Origin: Pedobacter roseus
GTDB lineage: Bacteria; Bacteroidota; Bacteroidia; Sphingobacteriales; Sphingobacteriaceae
Direction of reading: 5' to 3'
Assembly (NCBI RefSeq): GCF_014395225.1
Contig: NZ_CP060723.1
Location: forward strand, 3,348,001 to 3,412,000
DNA: 64,000 nt
Made by a program: the position numbers and the translations under genes. This document shows, in pieces, positions 8,789-16,334 of this stretch. The number at the start of each line of letters is the position of its first letter. Within the stretch, counting starts at the first letter, position 1. The notes beneath the pieces were generated by a model, which was given only the letters and a program-made list of their open reading frames with translations, was not told the DNA's origin and did no database searches.

Positions 8789-9292
8789 ATGAAAGAAACA
8801 GAAAACATATTTCTCAACTTGATCAACCAGCATAAAGCCATTATACATAAAATTTCCAAAATGTATATGAAAGATGCGGAAGAACAACGTGATCTGTTTC
8901 AGGAAATTGTACTGCAACTATGGAAAGCCTACCCTTCTTTTAAAGGAAACAGCAAGTTTACCACATGGATGTACCGCGTGTGCCTCAATACAGCCTTAAT
9001 CTATTTCAAAAAAGACAATAGAAAAGTCGACAAAGCGCCTTTGGATGATCATATCGATGTAATGGATGTAAATGAAAACGAAGGAAAAGAAGAAAAGCTG
9101 GCCTATTTATACGCTGCTGTACAAGAATTAAATGCAATTGAAAAAGCATTGATCTTCCTTTTTCTCGAAAATCAATCCCATCGTGATATTGCCGAAAACC
9201 TGGGAATAAGTGAGGTTAATGCACGTGTAAAGCTTAACAGGACAAAAGAAAAATTACAGTTCATCATAAAGAAAAACGGTTATGAATTTTGA
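8789..9292 (+). CDS. ECF-type RNA polymerase sigma factor
   Basis: A 167-residue sigma-70 family protein with region 2 (DLFQEIVLQLWKAYPSF near 36-52, then FTTWMYRVCLNTAL) and region 4 (SHRDIAENLGISEVNARVKLNRTKEKL near 130-156, a helix-turn-helix). It directs RNA polymerase to a small regulon. The downstream gene overlaps by 11 bases and encodes a four-helix membrane protein. That protein is the likely regulator or partner, although it shows no classical zinc-binding anti-sigma motif. The trigger is unknown. Confidence 0.9.
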   Translation: MKETENIFLNLINQHKAIIHKISKMYMKDAEEQRDLFQEIVLQLWKAYPSFKGNSKFTTWMYRVCLNTALIYFKKDNRKVDKAPLDDHIDVMDVNENEGKEEKLAYLYAAVQELNAIEKALIFLFLENQSHRDIAENLGISEVNARVKLNRTKEKLQFIIKKNGYEF

Positions 9293-9887
9293 CGATTTAA
9301 AAAATGAATGGAATGCTGAAACTCCGGAAGGAAGCCACATTTCTACCGATATGCTTAAAATAAAACAGGCGCATACCCCTATTGATAAAATCAGGGCCAA
9401 AATGAAACATGAGTTTTTTTATCAGCTTTTCTTTCTGGCATTTATGGCTTTCATTCCTTACTTAGCCAGTTTTTCAACGGCCATAAATCAGGCGTACCTC
9501 ATCACTTACGCCATTACCTGTGGTTTTACCGCTTATTATTTTTTTAAGTTTTACATGTTCTATAAAAACTCTTACGATATGAGTATGGACACCCGCAAAA
9601 ATATCCTCTGGTTTTATTATGAAATGAAACTGAACATTGAGCTATATAAAGCCTTAACTTATATTGTTGCTTTTCTTGCTGTTGGATTTATGTCGGCTTA
9701 CCTCTTTATCGAAAAAGCCTCCGTTTTCGCAAAGGTTTTAACCAAGTTATCGCCTGTATACATCTTATTAAACTGTTTCATCACCATTCTGATTATTGGT
9801 GCCATTACCGAACTATGGGCCTGGTTTTATTATGGAAAGTACCTAAAACAGGTTAAAAAAGTGGTTGATGAACTGGATAACGAGTAA
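9282..9887 (+). CDS. Four-helix membrane protein coupled to the sigma factor
   Basis: A 201-residue protein. About 50 soluble N-terminal residues (LKNEWNAETPEGSHIS) are followed by four predicted membrane helices at about 50-66, 73-91, 124-144 and 156-176, and a charged C-terminal tail (YLKQVKKVVDELDNE). It overlaps the ECF sigma gene by 11 bases, so the two are translationally coupled. By position it may act as the anti-sigma factor. The N-terminal segment could bind sigma, but no ZAS motif (HxxxCxxC) is seen. No known family recognised. Confidence 0.7.
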   Translation: MNFDDLKNEWNAETPEGSHISTDMLKIKQAHTPIDKIRAKMKHEFFYQLFFLAFMAFIPYLASFSTAINQAYLITYAITCGFTAYYFFKFYMFYKNSYDMSMDTRKNILWFYYEMKLNIELYKALTYIVAFLAVGFMSAYLFIEKASVFAKVLTKLSPVYILLNCFITILIIGAITELWAWFYYGKYLKQVKKVVDELDNE

Positions 9888-10033
9888 TCGCGCAATTAGA
9901 TCTGTGTTCATCCTTTTTATCTGTGGTTAAATTTAGACGGCATCGGTGCTGTCAGATGTCACCATCTGACAATTAAAGTGCATTAAAATTTCAATTTATA
10001 ATTGTGACACCATGATTAAATTTCTGATCCACT

Positions 10034-10645
10034 CTACAAAATCCCACCGGCCCTCAATACATCCATAATAGATGGAAAAGTATTTTTAACCACTGGCGAA
10101 ATATGGTTTTTATCCAACCAAACCGCTTCGTCAATACCTTCTTCTTTTTGAGGGACCAATTTAGGTTCGCCTTTAACCTTCATTTTGTACCAATTGGTTT
10201 TCTTAATCACCATTTTGGTTCCTATGGGATACACATGATAGGTTTTGCAGAGCTTTTCTTCGCGCTTAAAAACCCTGATTCCGCATTCTTCCTCTACCTC
10301 ACGAACAGCGGTTTCCTTCATTTTCTCCCCATCTTCAAGCTTTCCTTTTGGCAAATCCCATTTTTTGTTTCTGAAAATAAAAAGGTAATTGCCATTTGCA
10401 CTTTCTACCAAACCGCCTGCAGCTTTAATAATGGTACAGTCTTTCTTTAATTTCTGAAAGGTTTCTTTTGGATTTTTTGTCAAGAAAATATAGCTCTTTT
10501 TAGATCCGTTTTTTAATTTCTTGTAGAACGTTTGCAGATTAAAATCCTGAAATTCAAGCTGCTGGATTTTCTCTTTCTGTTCAGGTAAAAAATCGGAGAT
10601 AAACAAAGTGTTATCGTTGATATAAATTCTATAATTTCTTGGCAT
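10034..10645 (-). CDS. NUDIX hydrolase
   Basis: 203 residues. The Nudix box is complete at about 121-143: G-K-L-E-D-G-E, seven residues, then REVEEECGI. The Glu residues bind the metal. A short N-terminal domain (about 1-70, RIYINDNTLFISDFLPEQK) precedes it and is typical of a Bacteroidota subgroup. Substrates are nucleoside diphosphates linked to another group; which one cannot be told from sequence. GGLVESANGNYLFIFRNKKWDLPKG is the usual strand before the box. The upstream region holds the small-RNA candidate at 10799-10884. Confidence 0.88.
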   Translation of the reverse strand: MPRNYRIYINDNTLFISDFLPEQKEKIQQLEFQDFNLQTFYKKLKNGSKKSYIFLTKNPKETFQKLKKDCTIIKAAGGLVESANGNYLFIFRNKKWDLPKGKLEDGEKMKETAVREVEEECGIRVFKREEKLCKTYHVYPIGTKMVIKKTNWYKMKVKGEPKLVPQKEEGIDEAVWLDKNHISPVVKNTFPSIMDVLRAGGIL

Positions 10646-10798
10646 ATTAGTTTTAAAGCATATTTAAATGGAGCATAAATGGCCCTTATAGCAAAATCGC
10701 TCCTTCTCCTGTAACCTTTAAAGGATATTTTAATTTCGGCTAAATATACATTTGCTTCCCCTAAAGTAGAAAAATTGTTGAGTTATTTTATAGGGTAT

Positions 10799-10884
10799 AA
10801 AAAAAGGTTACAACAATTAATGTTGTAACCTTATCTAAATTAACGCTCTCAATCAAAGATTGATGCAAGGCTCTCACCCCTTGC
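10799..10884 (-). ncRNA. Candidate structured small RNA or leader RNA with terminator
   Basis: Read on the minus strand, a perfect -7 box (TATATTTG, 10891-10898) is followed by three hairpins in about 86 bases. The first has stem GCAAGG/CCTTGC (10865-10884), the second stem ATCAA/TTGAT (10852-10864), and the third a 10-bp stem GGTTACAACA/TGTTGTAACC (10806-10830) followed by seven T. The words GAGAGCC and GAGAGCG recur between the stems. No ORF of note. It is either an independent small RNA or a terminated leader of the NUDIX gene, whose ATG lies 154 bases further on. I recognise no Rfam family. Confidence 0.6.
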
Positions 10885-10890
10885 TTGCTA

Positions 10891-10898
10891 CAAATATA
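10891..10898 (-). promoter_or_regulatory. -7 promoter element of the candidate small RNA
   Basis: On the minus strand this reads TATATTTG (TAnnTTTG). A T-rich block about 18-27 bases upstream could serve as the -33 region. The start would fall near 10884, at the base of the first hairpin. Confidence 0.5.
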
Positions 10899-11143
10899 TA
10901 ATAATTTATTAAACTGATAAAAAAAATCAAAAAATATTTCGGCCATATTAAAATACTGATTTTAAATAACTGAATACTAACACATTGTTGTTGCAACAAA
11001 AAATATTCCTCCATCAAAACCTTGATACACTAGATTGTAAAAAAAATGGTTTAATAGTAATATTGGAATACTTAAAGGGAAAACAACGCTTTTAATTCCT
11101 TCAACGATAAATATTTTTCATAATTTTAGCTTTTTAATCTACT

Positions 11144-12019
11144 ATGCCCATACCTTCATTATCAGAAAAAGATCTGGAAGCATACCGAAATGATCTTTCT
11201 AACCCGGAAAAATCAACAGGCGAGCTCTTCATCAAATTAAATGGGCTTTATCAGCGTTTTGCCAGTAACGAACAGCTTCTGGCAGATTTCGAATATGTTT
11301 CGGCACTCAACAGCCTTGAAAGTAGCTATACCTCAAAAAAAGAGCATTTTAACAAAGAAATTGTTGAACTTAAAAGACAGTTTAAACAACTGGATAACCG
11401 CATTGTGGCTGCAGAACAGAAACTTCGTCATGGCATTCCGGAAGACCTGCTGGTAATGGACAAAATTATTGCCGAACAGGAATCTATTGTAGAAGATCAG
11501 GAAAAGCTGAACCATGCCGAAACCCATATTGTAGAGCAGGTACGGAAAATCGATATCGAGCATGGTAAAGAACTTCAAAAATTAGAGCAGCAACAGAACA
11601 ACAGGGAAATTCCGTTTAAAAGCAAATTTTCGGCCTTTAACGAACAGATCAAGCATGCTGAAAAAGGAATTACTTTAAAAGTTAGCGGATTTTCGCTTCT
11701 TGCGATTATCGGTATTCCTTTAATTATAGATTTATTTTTTGGCATGATAGGCCTGCCTACTTTTTCTAAGAGTACCAATAACATTATCTTCAACCATTAC
11801 CTTTTTCTGATCAGTTTGATATTGGTCGAAATATTCCTTGCCGATAAAATCAGGAACAGAATTTCACGGATGTTATCAATATCTTACCTTAAAGATTCGC
11901 TGAACACGTTAGATAACTTATTAACTGAAAACGAAAGACAGCTCGCGAAAGTTGAATCAGAACACCACATCCCTTTAGCCGAATTTGTAAAGAAAAATGG
12001 AGATGCTTTAAATTATTAA
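11144..12019 (+). CDS. Coiled-coil membrane protein of unknown function
   Basis: 291 residues. A long helical coiled coil rich in Glu, Lys and Gln (about 45-175) is followed by two membrane helices at about 183-203 and 218-234, then a second short coiled coil (about 235-280: LKDSLNTLDNLLTENERQLAKVE). There is no signal peptide and no enzyme motif. Both coiled coils are predicted to face the cytoplasm. I do not recognise a family. It is transcribed alone; the hairpin at 12040-12071 lies downstream. Confidence 0.6.
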   Translation: MPIPSLSEKDLEAYRNDLSNPEKSTGELFIKLNGLYQRFASNEQLLADFEYVSALNSLESSYTSKKEHFNKEIVELKRQFKQLDNRIVAAEQKLRHGIPEDLLVMDKIIAEQESIVEDQEKLNHAETHIVEQVRKIDIEHGKELQKLEQQQNNREIPFKSKFSAFNEQIKHAEKGITLKVSGFSLLAIIGIPLIIDLFFGMIGLPTFSKSTNNIIFNHYLFLISLILVEIFLADKIRNRISRMLSISYLKDSLNTLDNLLTENERQLAKVESEHHIPLAEFVKKNGDALNY

Positions 12020-12032
12020 GCTTATCCTTAAA

Positions 12033-12071
12033 TAAAAAAGGGATTTAGAAATATTGCTACCTCTAAATCCC
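12033..12071 (-). terminator. Terminator of the alcohol dehydrogenase gene
   Basis: Inverted repeat GGGATTTAGA (12040-12049) and TCTAAATCCC (12062-12071). On the minus strand the stem is followed by a T tract (AAAAAAG on plus), which fits termination of the gene starting at 13138. It may also serve the convergent plus-strand gene ending at 12019. Confidence 0.75.
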
Positions 12072-12094
12072 CATAACTTTTGTTAAGATCTGAA

Positions 12095-13138
12095 CTACAA
12101 TGTAGCCATATCAATTACAAACCTGTAACGTACATCGCCTTTTTGCATCCTATCGTAGGCCGTGTGAATATCTTTCATATCAATCATTTCGATATCTGAA
12201 ACGATGTTGTTTTCTGCACAGAAATCCAGCATTTCCTGAGTTTCGGCAATACCGCCAATACCCGATCCGGCTAAACTTTTTCTGCCACCCAATAAGCTGA
12301 AAGCTGCAATTTCTGCTGGTTTTGGTGGAACACCCACACAGATATGCGTACCATTTGTTCTTAATAAAGAAAGGTACATGTTAAAATCATGTTCAGCAGA
12401 TACGGTATCCAAAATAAAATCGAATGTACCTTTAGCTGCTTTAATCTGCTCAGGATCGGTAGTTACCACAAAATGGTGTGCACCTAATTTTTTAGCATCT
12501 TCTTCTTTTTTAGGCGAAGTACTCAATACTGTTACTTCAGCACCAAAAGCTACACCAAATTTAACAGCCATGTGGCCCAAACCACCTAAACCCAATACAG
12601 CTAATTTATGTCCTTTTCCTACTTTCCAGTGTCTTAATGGCGAATAAGTAGTAATCCCTGCACATAAAAGCGGTGCTACTGCAGCAAGGTTTAATTTATC
12701 AGATACGTGTAATACAAATTCTTCACGCACCACAATCGAGTCAGAATAACCACCATAAGTTGGTGTTTTCCCATCTCTTTCTAAACCATTATAAGTTTGT
12801 GTGTTGCCTTCTAAACAATATTGTTCGAGATCCTGCTTACAGTTTTCGCAAACCTGGCACGAATCTACCATACAACCTGTACCGGCAAGATCGCCCACCT
12901 TAAATTTCTTAACATGGTCGCCAACTTTAATCACCCTGCCCACAATTTCATGTCCTGGAACCATTGGGAATATCCCCGGGAACCAATCGTTTTTAATCTG
13001 GTGCAGATCTGAGTGGCAAACCCCACAGAAAAGTATTTCGAACTGCACATCATGAGGTCCTACTTCCCGGCGCTCAAAATTCCAGGGTGCAAGATCTGTT
13101 TCGGCATTTTGTGCCGCATATCCTTTTGTTGCTATCAT
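12095..13138 (-). CDS. Zinc-dependent NAD(P) alcohol dehydrogenase (YahK/CAD type)
   Basis: A 347-residue medium-chain dehydrogenase. Catalytic zinc ligands are in CGVCHSDLHQIKNDW (near 38-52) and GHEIVGRV (near 63-70). Structural zinc cysteines are in CMVDSCQVCENCKQDLEQYC (near 90-110). The Rossmann motif is GLGGLGHMAVKFG (near 184-196). The order and spacing match the YahK / cinnamyl-alcohol dehydrogenase group, which reduces aldehydes with NADPH in the cytoplasm. Physiological substrate unknown. Single gene with a downstream terminator. Confidence 0.92.
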   Translation of the reverse strand: MIATKGYAAQNAETDLAPWNFERREVGPHDVQFEILFCGVCHSDLHQIKNDWFPGIFPMVPGHEIVGRVIKVGDHVKKFKVGDLAGTGCMVDSCQVCENCKQDLEQYCLEGNTQTYNGLERDGKTPTYGGYSDSIVVREEFVLHVSDKLNLAAVAPLLCAGITTYSPLRHWKVGKGHKLAVLGLGGLGHMAVKFGVAFGAEVTVLSTSPKKEEDAKKLGAHHFVVTTDPEQIKAAKGTFDFILDTVSAEHDFNMYLSLLRTNGTHICVGVPPKPAEIAAFSLLGGRKSLAGSGIGGIAETQEMLDFCAENNIVSDIEMIDMKDIHTAYDRMQKGDVRYRFVIDMATL

Positions 13139-13238
13139 AAAAATTTAAAATTAATTAGTACCATAACAAAGGTAAAGCGTGCTTTGTTACGAACGATTAC
13201 GCAATTCAAATAATTCATTGCAAAATTCAAACAATGAA

Positions 13239-13817
13239 CTATAACATCAGCCCTTTTAACCGGGCATACTGCAGCAGCATAATTGTTTTTCCATCCTTTA
13301 TCTCACCGGAGATAACCATCTCCAATGCCTTTTCGAAAGGCAATTCTAATACTTCTATATCTTCATTTTCTTCCTGCAGCCCACCTCCATCATGTATTTT
13401 CATATCATGTGTATATGCTGCCACAAAAAAGTACAAGAGCTCGGTAACCGAGCCTGGCGACATATAAGCTTCGAAAACTTTTTCTACCTGACCAATTCTA
13501 AATCCGGTTTCTTCTTCAGTTTCTCTTCTGATGCAATCTTCCGCATTATCCTGGTCCAACAGGCCGGCACAGCACTCAATCAGGTAACCGGTTTTGTTTC
13601 CATTAATAAATGTAGGCATCCTGAACTGGCGGGTAAGTACAACCGTTTTAGATTCTTTATTATACAATAAAATGGTGGCACCATTCCCCCTATCATAAGC
13701 TTCTCGATCTAAAACAGATCTAACACCATCAATCCCGGTCATTTCAAAACTTACTTTTTTGAGCGTGTACCAGTTATCGGATAAAATTTGAGTATCGAGA
13801 ATATTAATATTTTTCAT
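13239..13817 (-). CDS. NudK-like NUDIX hydrolase (GDP-mannose / ADP-ribose pyrophosphatase group)
   Basis: 192 residues, with [23 protein letters not shown] before the Nudix box and the box itself near 88-110 ([11 protein letters not shown]...RETEEETGF). The region [16 protein letters not shown] is characteristic of the ADPRase/NudK group, where it supplies dimer and substrate contacts. Likely substrates are GDP-mannose or ADP-ribose; the sequence alone cannot decide. It is divergent from the DeoR-type regulator, with only 55 bases between start codons, so the two probably share an operator. Confidence 0.85.
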   Translation of the reverse strand: MKNINILDTQILSDNWYTLKKVSFEMTGIDGVRSVLDREAYDRGNGATILLYNKESKTVVLTRQFRMPTFINGNKTGYLIECCAGLLDQDNAEDCIRRETEEETGFRIGQVEKVFEAYMSPGSVTELLYFFVAAYTHDMKIHDGGGLQEENEDIEVLELPFEKALEMVISGEIKDGKTIMLLQYARLKGLML

Positions 13818-13820
13818 AAA

Positions 13821-13854
13821 TGATTATTTTTGATTGATTATGATTATTTTTGAT
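13821..13854. promoter_or_regulatory. Candidate DeoR operator: two 14-base direct repeats 20 bases apart
   Basis: TGATTATTTTTGAT occurs at 13821-13834 and again at 13841-13854, exactly two helical turns apart, between the divergent starts of the NudK-like and DeoR-like genes. AT-rich direct repeats of this type are known operators of DeoR/GlpR regulators, so autoregulation and control of the hydrolase are likely. Confidence 0.65.
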
Positions 13855-13872
13855 CGAATTAAATCATTATAA

Positions 13873-14625
13873 ATGACATTTCAAAAAAGAGCGAATAAAA
13901 TCCTCGAACTGTTAGAAGCGTTTGGCGAAGTTGAGATCAGGCAATTCGCAGCTGAAATTGATGTATCTGAAGTTACCGTAAGAAGAGACCTGACTGCTAT
14001 GGCGGCTAAAGGACTGCTCTACCGTACCCACGGCGGGGCAATGAAACTAAGTGAACTAATCAAGCCGGTTTCATTTGTTAATAAAGCTGCAGTTAATGTA
14101 AAAGCAAAAGATGCGATCTGCAAAAGAGTTGCCGAAGACATTATTGATGGCGATGTTATATTTATAGATTGTGGAAGCACGGCCTTTAGGTTATGCCAGT
14201 TTATCAAAAACAAAAAAATAAAGGTCATCACCAATTCGCTACCCGTAGTAAATGAGCTGCAGAATAGCCCGATAACCATTAATCTTATAGGAGGGGAAGT
14301 TGATGCAAGCAGACAAGCAGTTCATGGAACAATGGCACAGGAGCATATTGCCAGATACCATGCTTCGAAAGCTTTTTTAGGTGTAGATGGGATCACTGGC
14401 GAGGGATTATATGCGGGCAGTGAGCACGAAGCTTCGAATACGTTAGCTATGGCATCGCAAAGCGATTGCGTTTACATGCTTTGCGATGCCAGCAAAATAG
14501 GAAAAACCTCTTATTTAAAATTTAATGATTTATCGCTCGTAAATATTCTAGTTACCGATTACAATGGGCCTGAAGTAACAGAATTCGGGGCGAAACGGAT
14601 ATCCGTGTTTTCGGTAACTGTTTAG
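13873..14625 (+). CDS. DeoR/GlpR family transcriptional regulator
   Basis: 250 residues. The N-terminal winged helix contains the family signature V-S-E-V-T-V-R-R-D-L (near 31-40) and LLYRTHGGA. The DeoRC sensor domain (about 75-230) is related to ribose-5-phosphate isomerase and binds a phosphorylated sugar; D-C-G-S-T-A-F and I-G-G-E-V are its ligand-loop motifs. It is divergent from the NudK-like gene and probably represses it and itself through the direct repeats between them. The effector is unknown; a sugar-nucleotide breakdown product would fit the neighbour. Confidence 0.9.
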   Translation: MTFQKRANKILELLEAFGEVEIRQFAAEIDVSEVTVRRDLTAMAAKGLLYRTHGGAMKLSELIKPVSFVNKAAVNVKAKDAICKRVAEDIIDGDVIFIDCGSTAFRLCQFIKNKKIKVITNSLPVVNELQNSPITINLIGGEVDASRQAVHGTMAQEHIARYHASKAFLGVDGITGEGLYAGSEHEASNTLAMASQSDCVYMLCDASKIGKTSYLKFNDLSLVNILVTDYNGPEVTEFGAKRISVFSVTV

Positions 14626-14633
14626 GATTTTTA

Positions 14634-14810
14634 TCAGGAGAACATTCCGTGCGTAATTTCTTCAACAGCATCATCAGCATAAAAAAAAATGGTAAAGAAA
14701 CTTGGAGCCTGTGTAATTGCTAAAATATCCTCACGTTTAATGTGGTTTTCGTTGATAAAACGGGTAAGGCGCTCGTGCGAACTGAAGTAGTCTGATTTTA
14801 AAACGATCAT
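14634..14810 (-). CDS. Small conserved-looking protein, 58 residues
   Basis: A 58-codon frame running MIVLKSDYFSSHERLTRF, then INENHIKREDILAITQ and APSFFTIFFYADDAVEEI. It is convergent with the DeoR gene and lies 8 bases past its stop. A TAnnTTTG promoter element on the same strand (14857-14864) lies 46 bases upstream. The alternation looks like a small alpha/beta fold (helix HERLTRFINEN, strand FTIFFYA). I recognise no named family. The promoter, clean start and protein-like composition argue it is real. Confidence 0.6.
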   Translation of the reverse strand: MIVLKSDYFSSHERLTRFINENHIKREDILAITQAPSFFTIFFYADDAVEEITHGMFS

Positions 14811-14856
14811 GATTTTAAGATTTTGATTAAGACGATGATGGTTAATAATTGTTACA

Positions 14857-14864
14857 CAAAGCTA
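14857..14864 (-). promoter_or_regulatory. -7 element for the 58-residue small gene
   Basis: Minus strand reads TAGCTTTG (TAnnTTTG), 46 bases before the ATG at 14810. No good -33 seen. Confidence 0.45.
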
Positions 14865-15077
14865 CCCCCTACTTAATTAGAACCTATTTGTAAACCCAGC
14901 TTTTCTTTATCACCCTGATTTACAGGAAGTGGCAAGAAATAGCTTTTAGCATCGGTCAAAATTTCCGATATTTGTAGTATTGAAATGTCGAAATCAAATC
15001 CCGATTCCTACATTTTTCTTTCCCCGATGCAAAACAAAGGGGTTTAATAAACGTTATGACAAACACAAATAAATCTG

Positions 15078-15085
15078 TAATTTTG
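15078..15085 (+). promoter_or_regulatory. -7 element upstream of pyrE
   Basis: TAATTTTG fits TAnnTTTG and ends 4 bases before the pyrE ATG, implying a leaderless or nearly leaderless transcript. Confidence 0.45.
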
Positions 15086-15089
15086 AGCC

Positions 15090-15755
15090 ATGTATAATAA
15101 AAGTGATATTGAATTAAAGGTAGCGGAATTTTTATTACAGATAAAAGCAATTAAATTACAGCCAAACAATCCCTTTACCTGGGCATCAGGCTGGAAATCG
15201 CCAATTTATTGCGACAATAGAATTACCCTTTCCCACCCTCAGGTTAGAACTTACATCCGTCAGAAATTGGCCCAGGCCATACAGGAAGAATTTGGTTCTG
15301 TAGATGTGATTGCAGGTGTTGCAACCGCTGGTATTCCACAGGGCGTTTTAGTAGCGCAGGAACTAGGTTTACCTTTTATCTACGTAAGAGCTAAAGCCAA
15401 AGAACATGGCACCGGAAGTTTAATAGAAGGCGAAGTAGTAGAAGGTCAACGTGTAGTGGTAATCGAAGATTTAATCTCTACCGGAAAAAGCAGTTTACAG
15501 GCTGTTGAAGCTTTAAGGGCTGCAGGTTTATCAGTAGCGGGTTTAGCTGCAATTTTCACCTATGGTTTCGAAAAAGCAGACGAAAATTTTGCCGCTGCAA
15601 AATGCCGTTACCTTACCTTATCAAATTATGCTGCTTTAATCGATTATGCTGCCGAGCACAGCATTATTGCCAAAAGCGATATGGAGTTATTAGGTAAATG
15701 GCGCTTAAATCCTTCAGAATGGGGACAAGGACAGGTTTTGAGTCCGGAATCTTAA
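15090..15755 (+). CDS. pyrE: Orotate phosphoribosyltransferase
   Basis: 221 residues. The PRPP-binding motif is VVVIEDLISTGKSS (near 127-140). The N-terminal orotate-side sequence KLQPNNPFTWASGWKSPIYCDNR is characteristic, as is GVATAGIPQG. It converts orotate and PRPP to OMP in pyrimidine synthesis, in the cytoplasm. The SRPBCC protein follows 36 bases downstream on the same strand and is probably co-transcribed. The length is normal. Confidence 0.95.
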   Translation: MYNKSDIELKVAEFLLQIKAIKLQPNNPFTWASGWKSPIYCDNRITLSHPQVRTYIRQKLAQAIQEEFGSVDVIAGVATAGIPQGVLVAQELGLPFIYVRAKAKEHGTGSLIEGEVVEGQRVVVIEDLISTGKSSLQAVEALRAAGLSVAGLAAIFTYGFEKADENFAAAKCRYLTLSNYAALIDYAAEHSIIAKSDMELLGKWRLNPSEWGQGQVLSPES

Positions 15756-15791
15756 TTTTGAAATAAGAACTAAAATCTATAAAAATATATA

Positions 15792-16190
15792 ATGACTGTT
15801 ATTGAAAGCACAGTAGAAGTTAATAAACCCGTTGCCGAGGTTTATGCTTTTCTATCCAATATGAACAATCATCAGCAACTGATGCCAGAAAACATTTACA
15901 ACTGGGAATCAACTGAAGATGATGCACGGTTTACCATTCAGAATATGGCGAAATTGGCCATTAAGATTTCTAACCGTGTAGAAAACCAGGAAATAACAGC
16001 AATTCCGAGTGAGAAAGCACCTTTTGATGTAGAATTAAAATGGACGGTTGCAGATAACGGAAATGGAACTACCACTGCAAAACATATCATCTCAGCAGAT
16101 TTAAACATGATGATGAAAATGCTGGCATCTGGTCCTTTGCAAAAACTGGCCGATCATCAGACAGAAAAACTGAAAGAAATCTTAGGTTAA
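15792..16190 (+). CDS. SRPBCC (START-like) family protein
   Basis: 132 residues with the helix-grip profile: strand MTVIESTVEVNKPVAEVYAFLSN at the N-terminus, a long C-terminal helix (GPLQKLADHQTEKLKEIL). Such domains bind hydrophobic ligands; no catalytic residues stand out. It is located directly after pyrE, an arrangement I believe recurs in Sphingobacteriaceae. Function unknown. A terminator hairpin follows at 16233-16258. Confidence 0.8.
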   Translation: MTVIESTVEVNKPVAEVYAFLSNMNNHQQLMPENIYNWESTEDDARFTIQNMAKLAIKISNRVENQEITAIPSEKAPFDVELKWTVADNGNGTTTAKHIISADLNMMMKMLASGPLQKLADHQTEKLKEILG

Positions 16191-16232
16191 AAAAATGATT
16201 TCACAGATTTAGGTGATAGCACAGATAAAATG

Positions 16233-16258
16233 AGACGAACTAATCTTCGTCTTTTTTT
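16233..16258 (+). terminator. Intrinsic terminator of the pyrE operon
   Basis: AGACGAA (16233-16239) and TTCGTCT (16246-16252) form a stem followed by a T tract (16252-16258). Confidence 0.75.
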
Positions 16259-16334
16259 ATGCGTAAAAATTCCATTGCGGTTCTTTTATCCGCATATTAT
16301 TTTAATACCTTAGTTTTTGGATAAGCCATAAACT

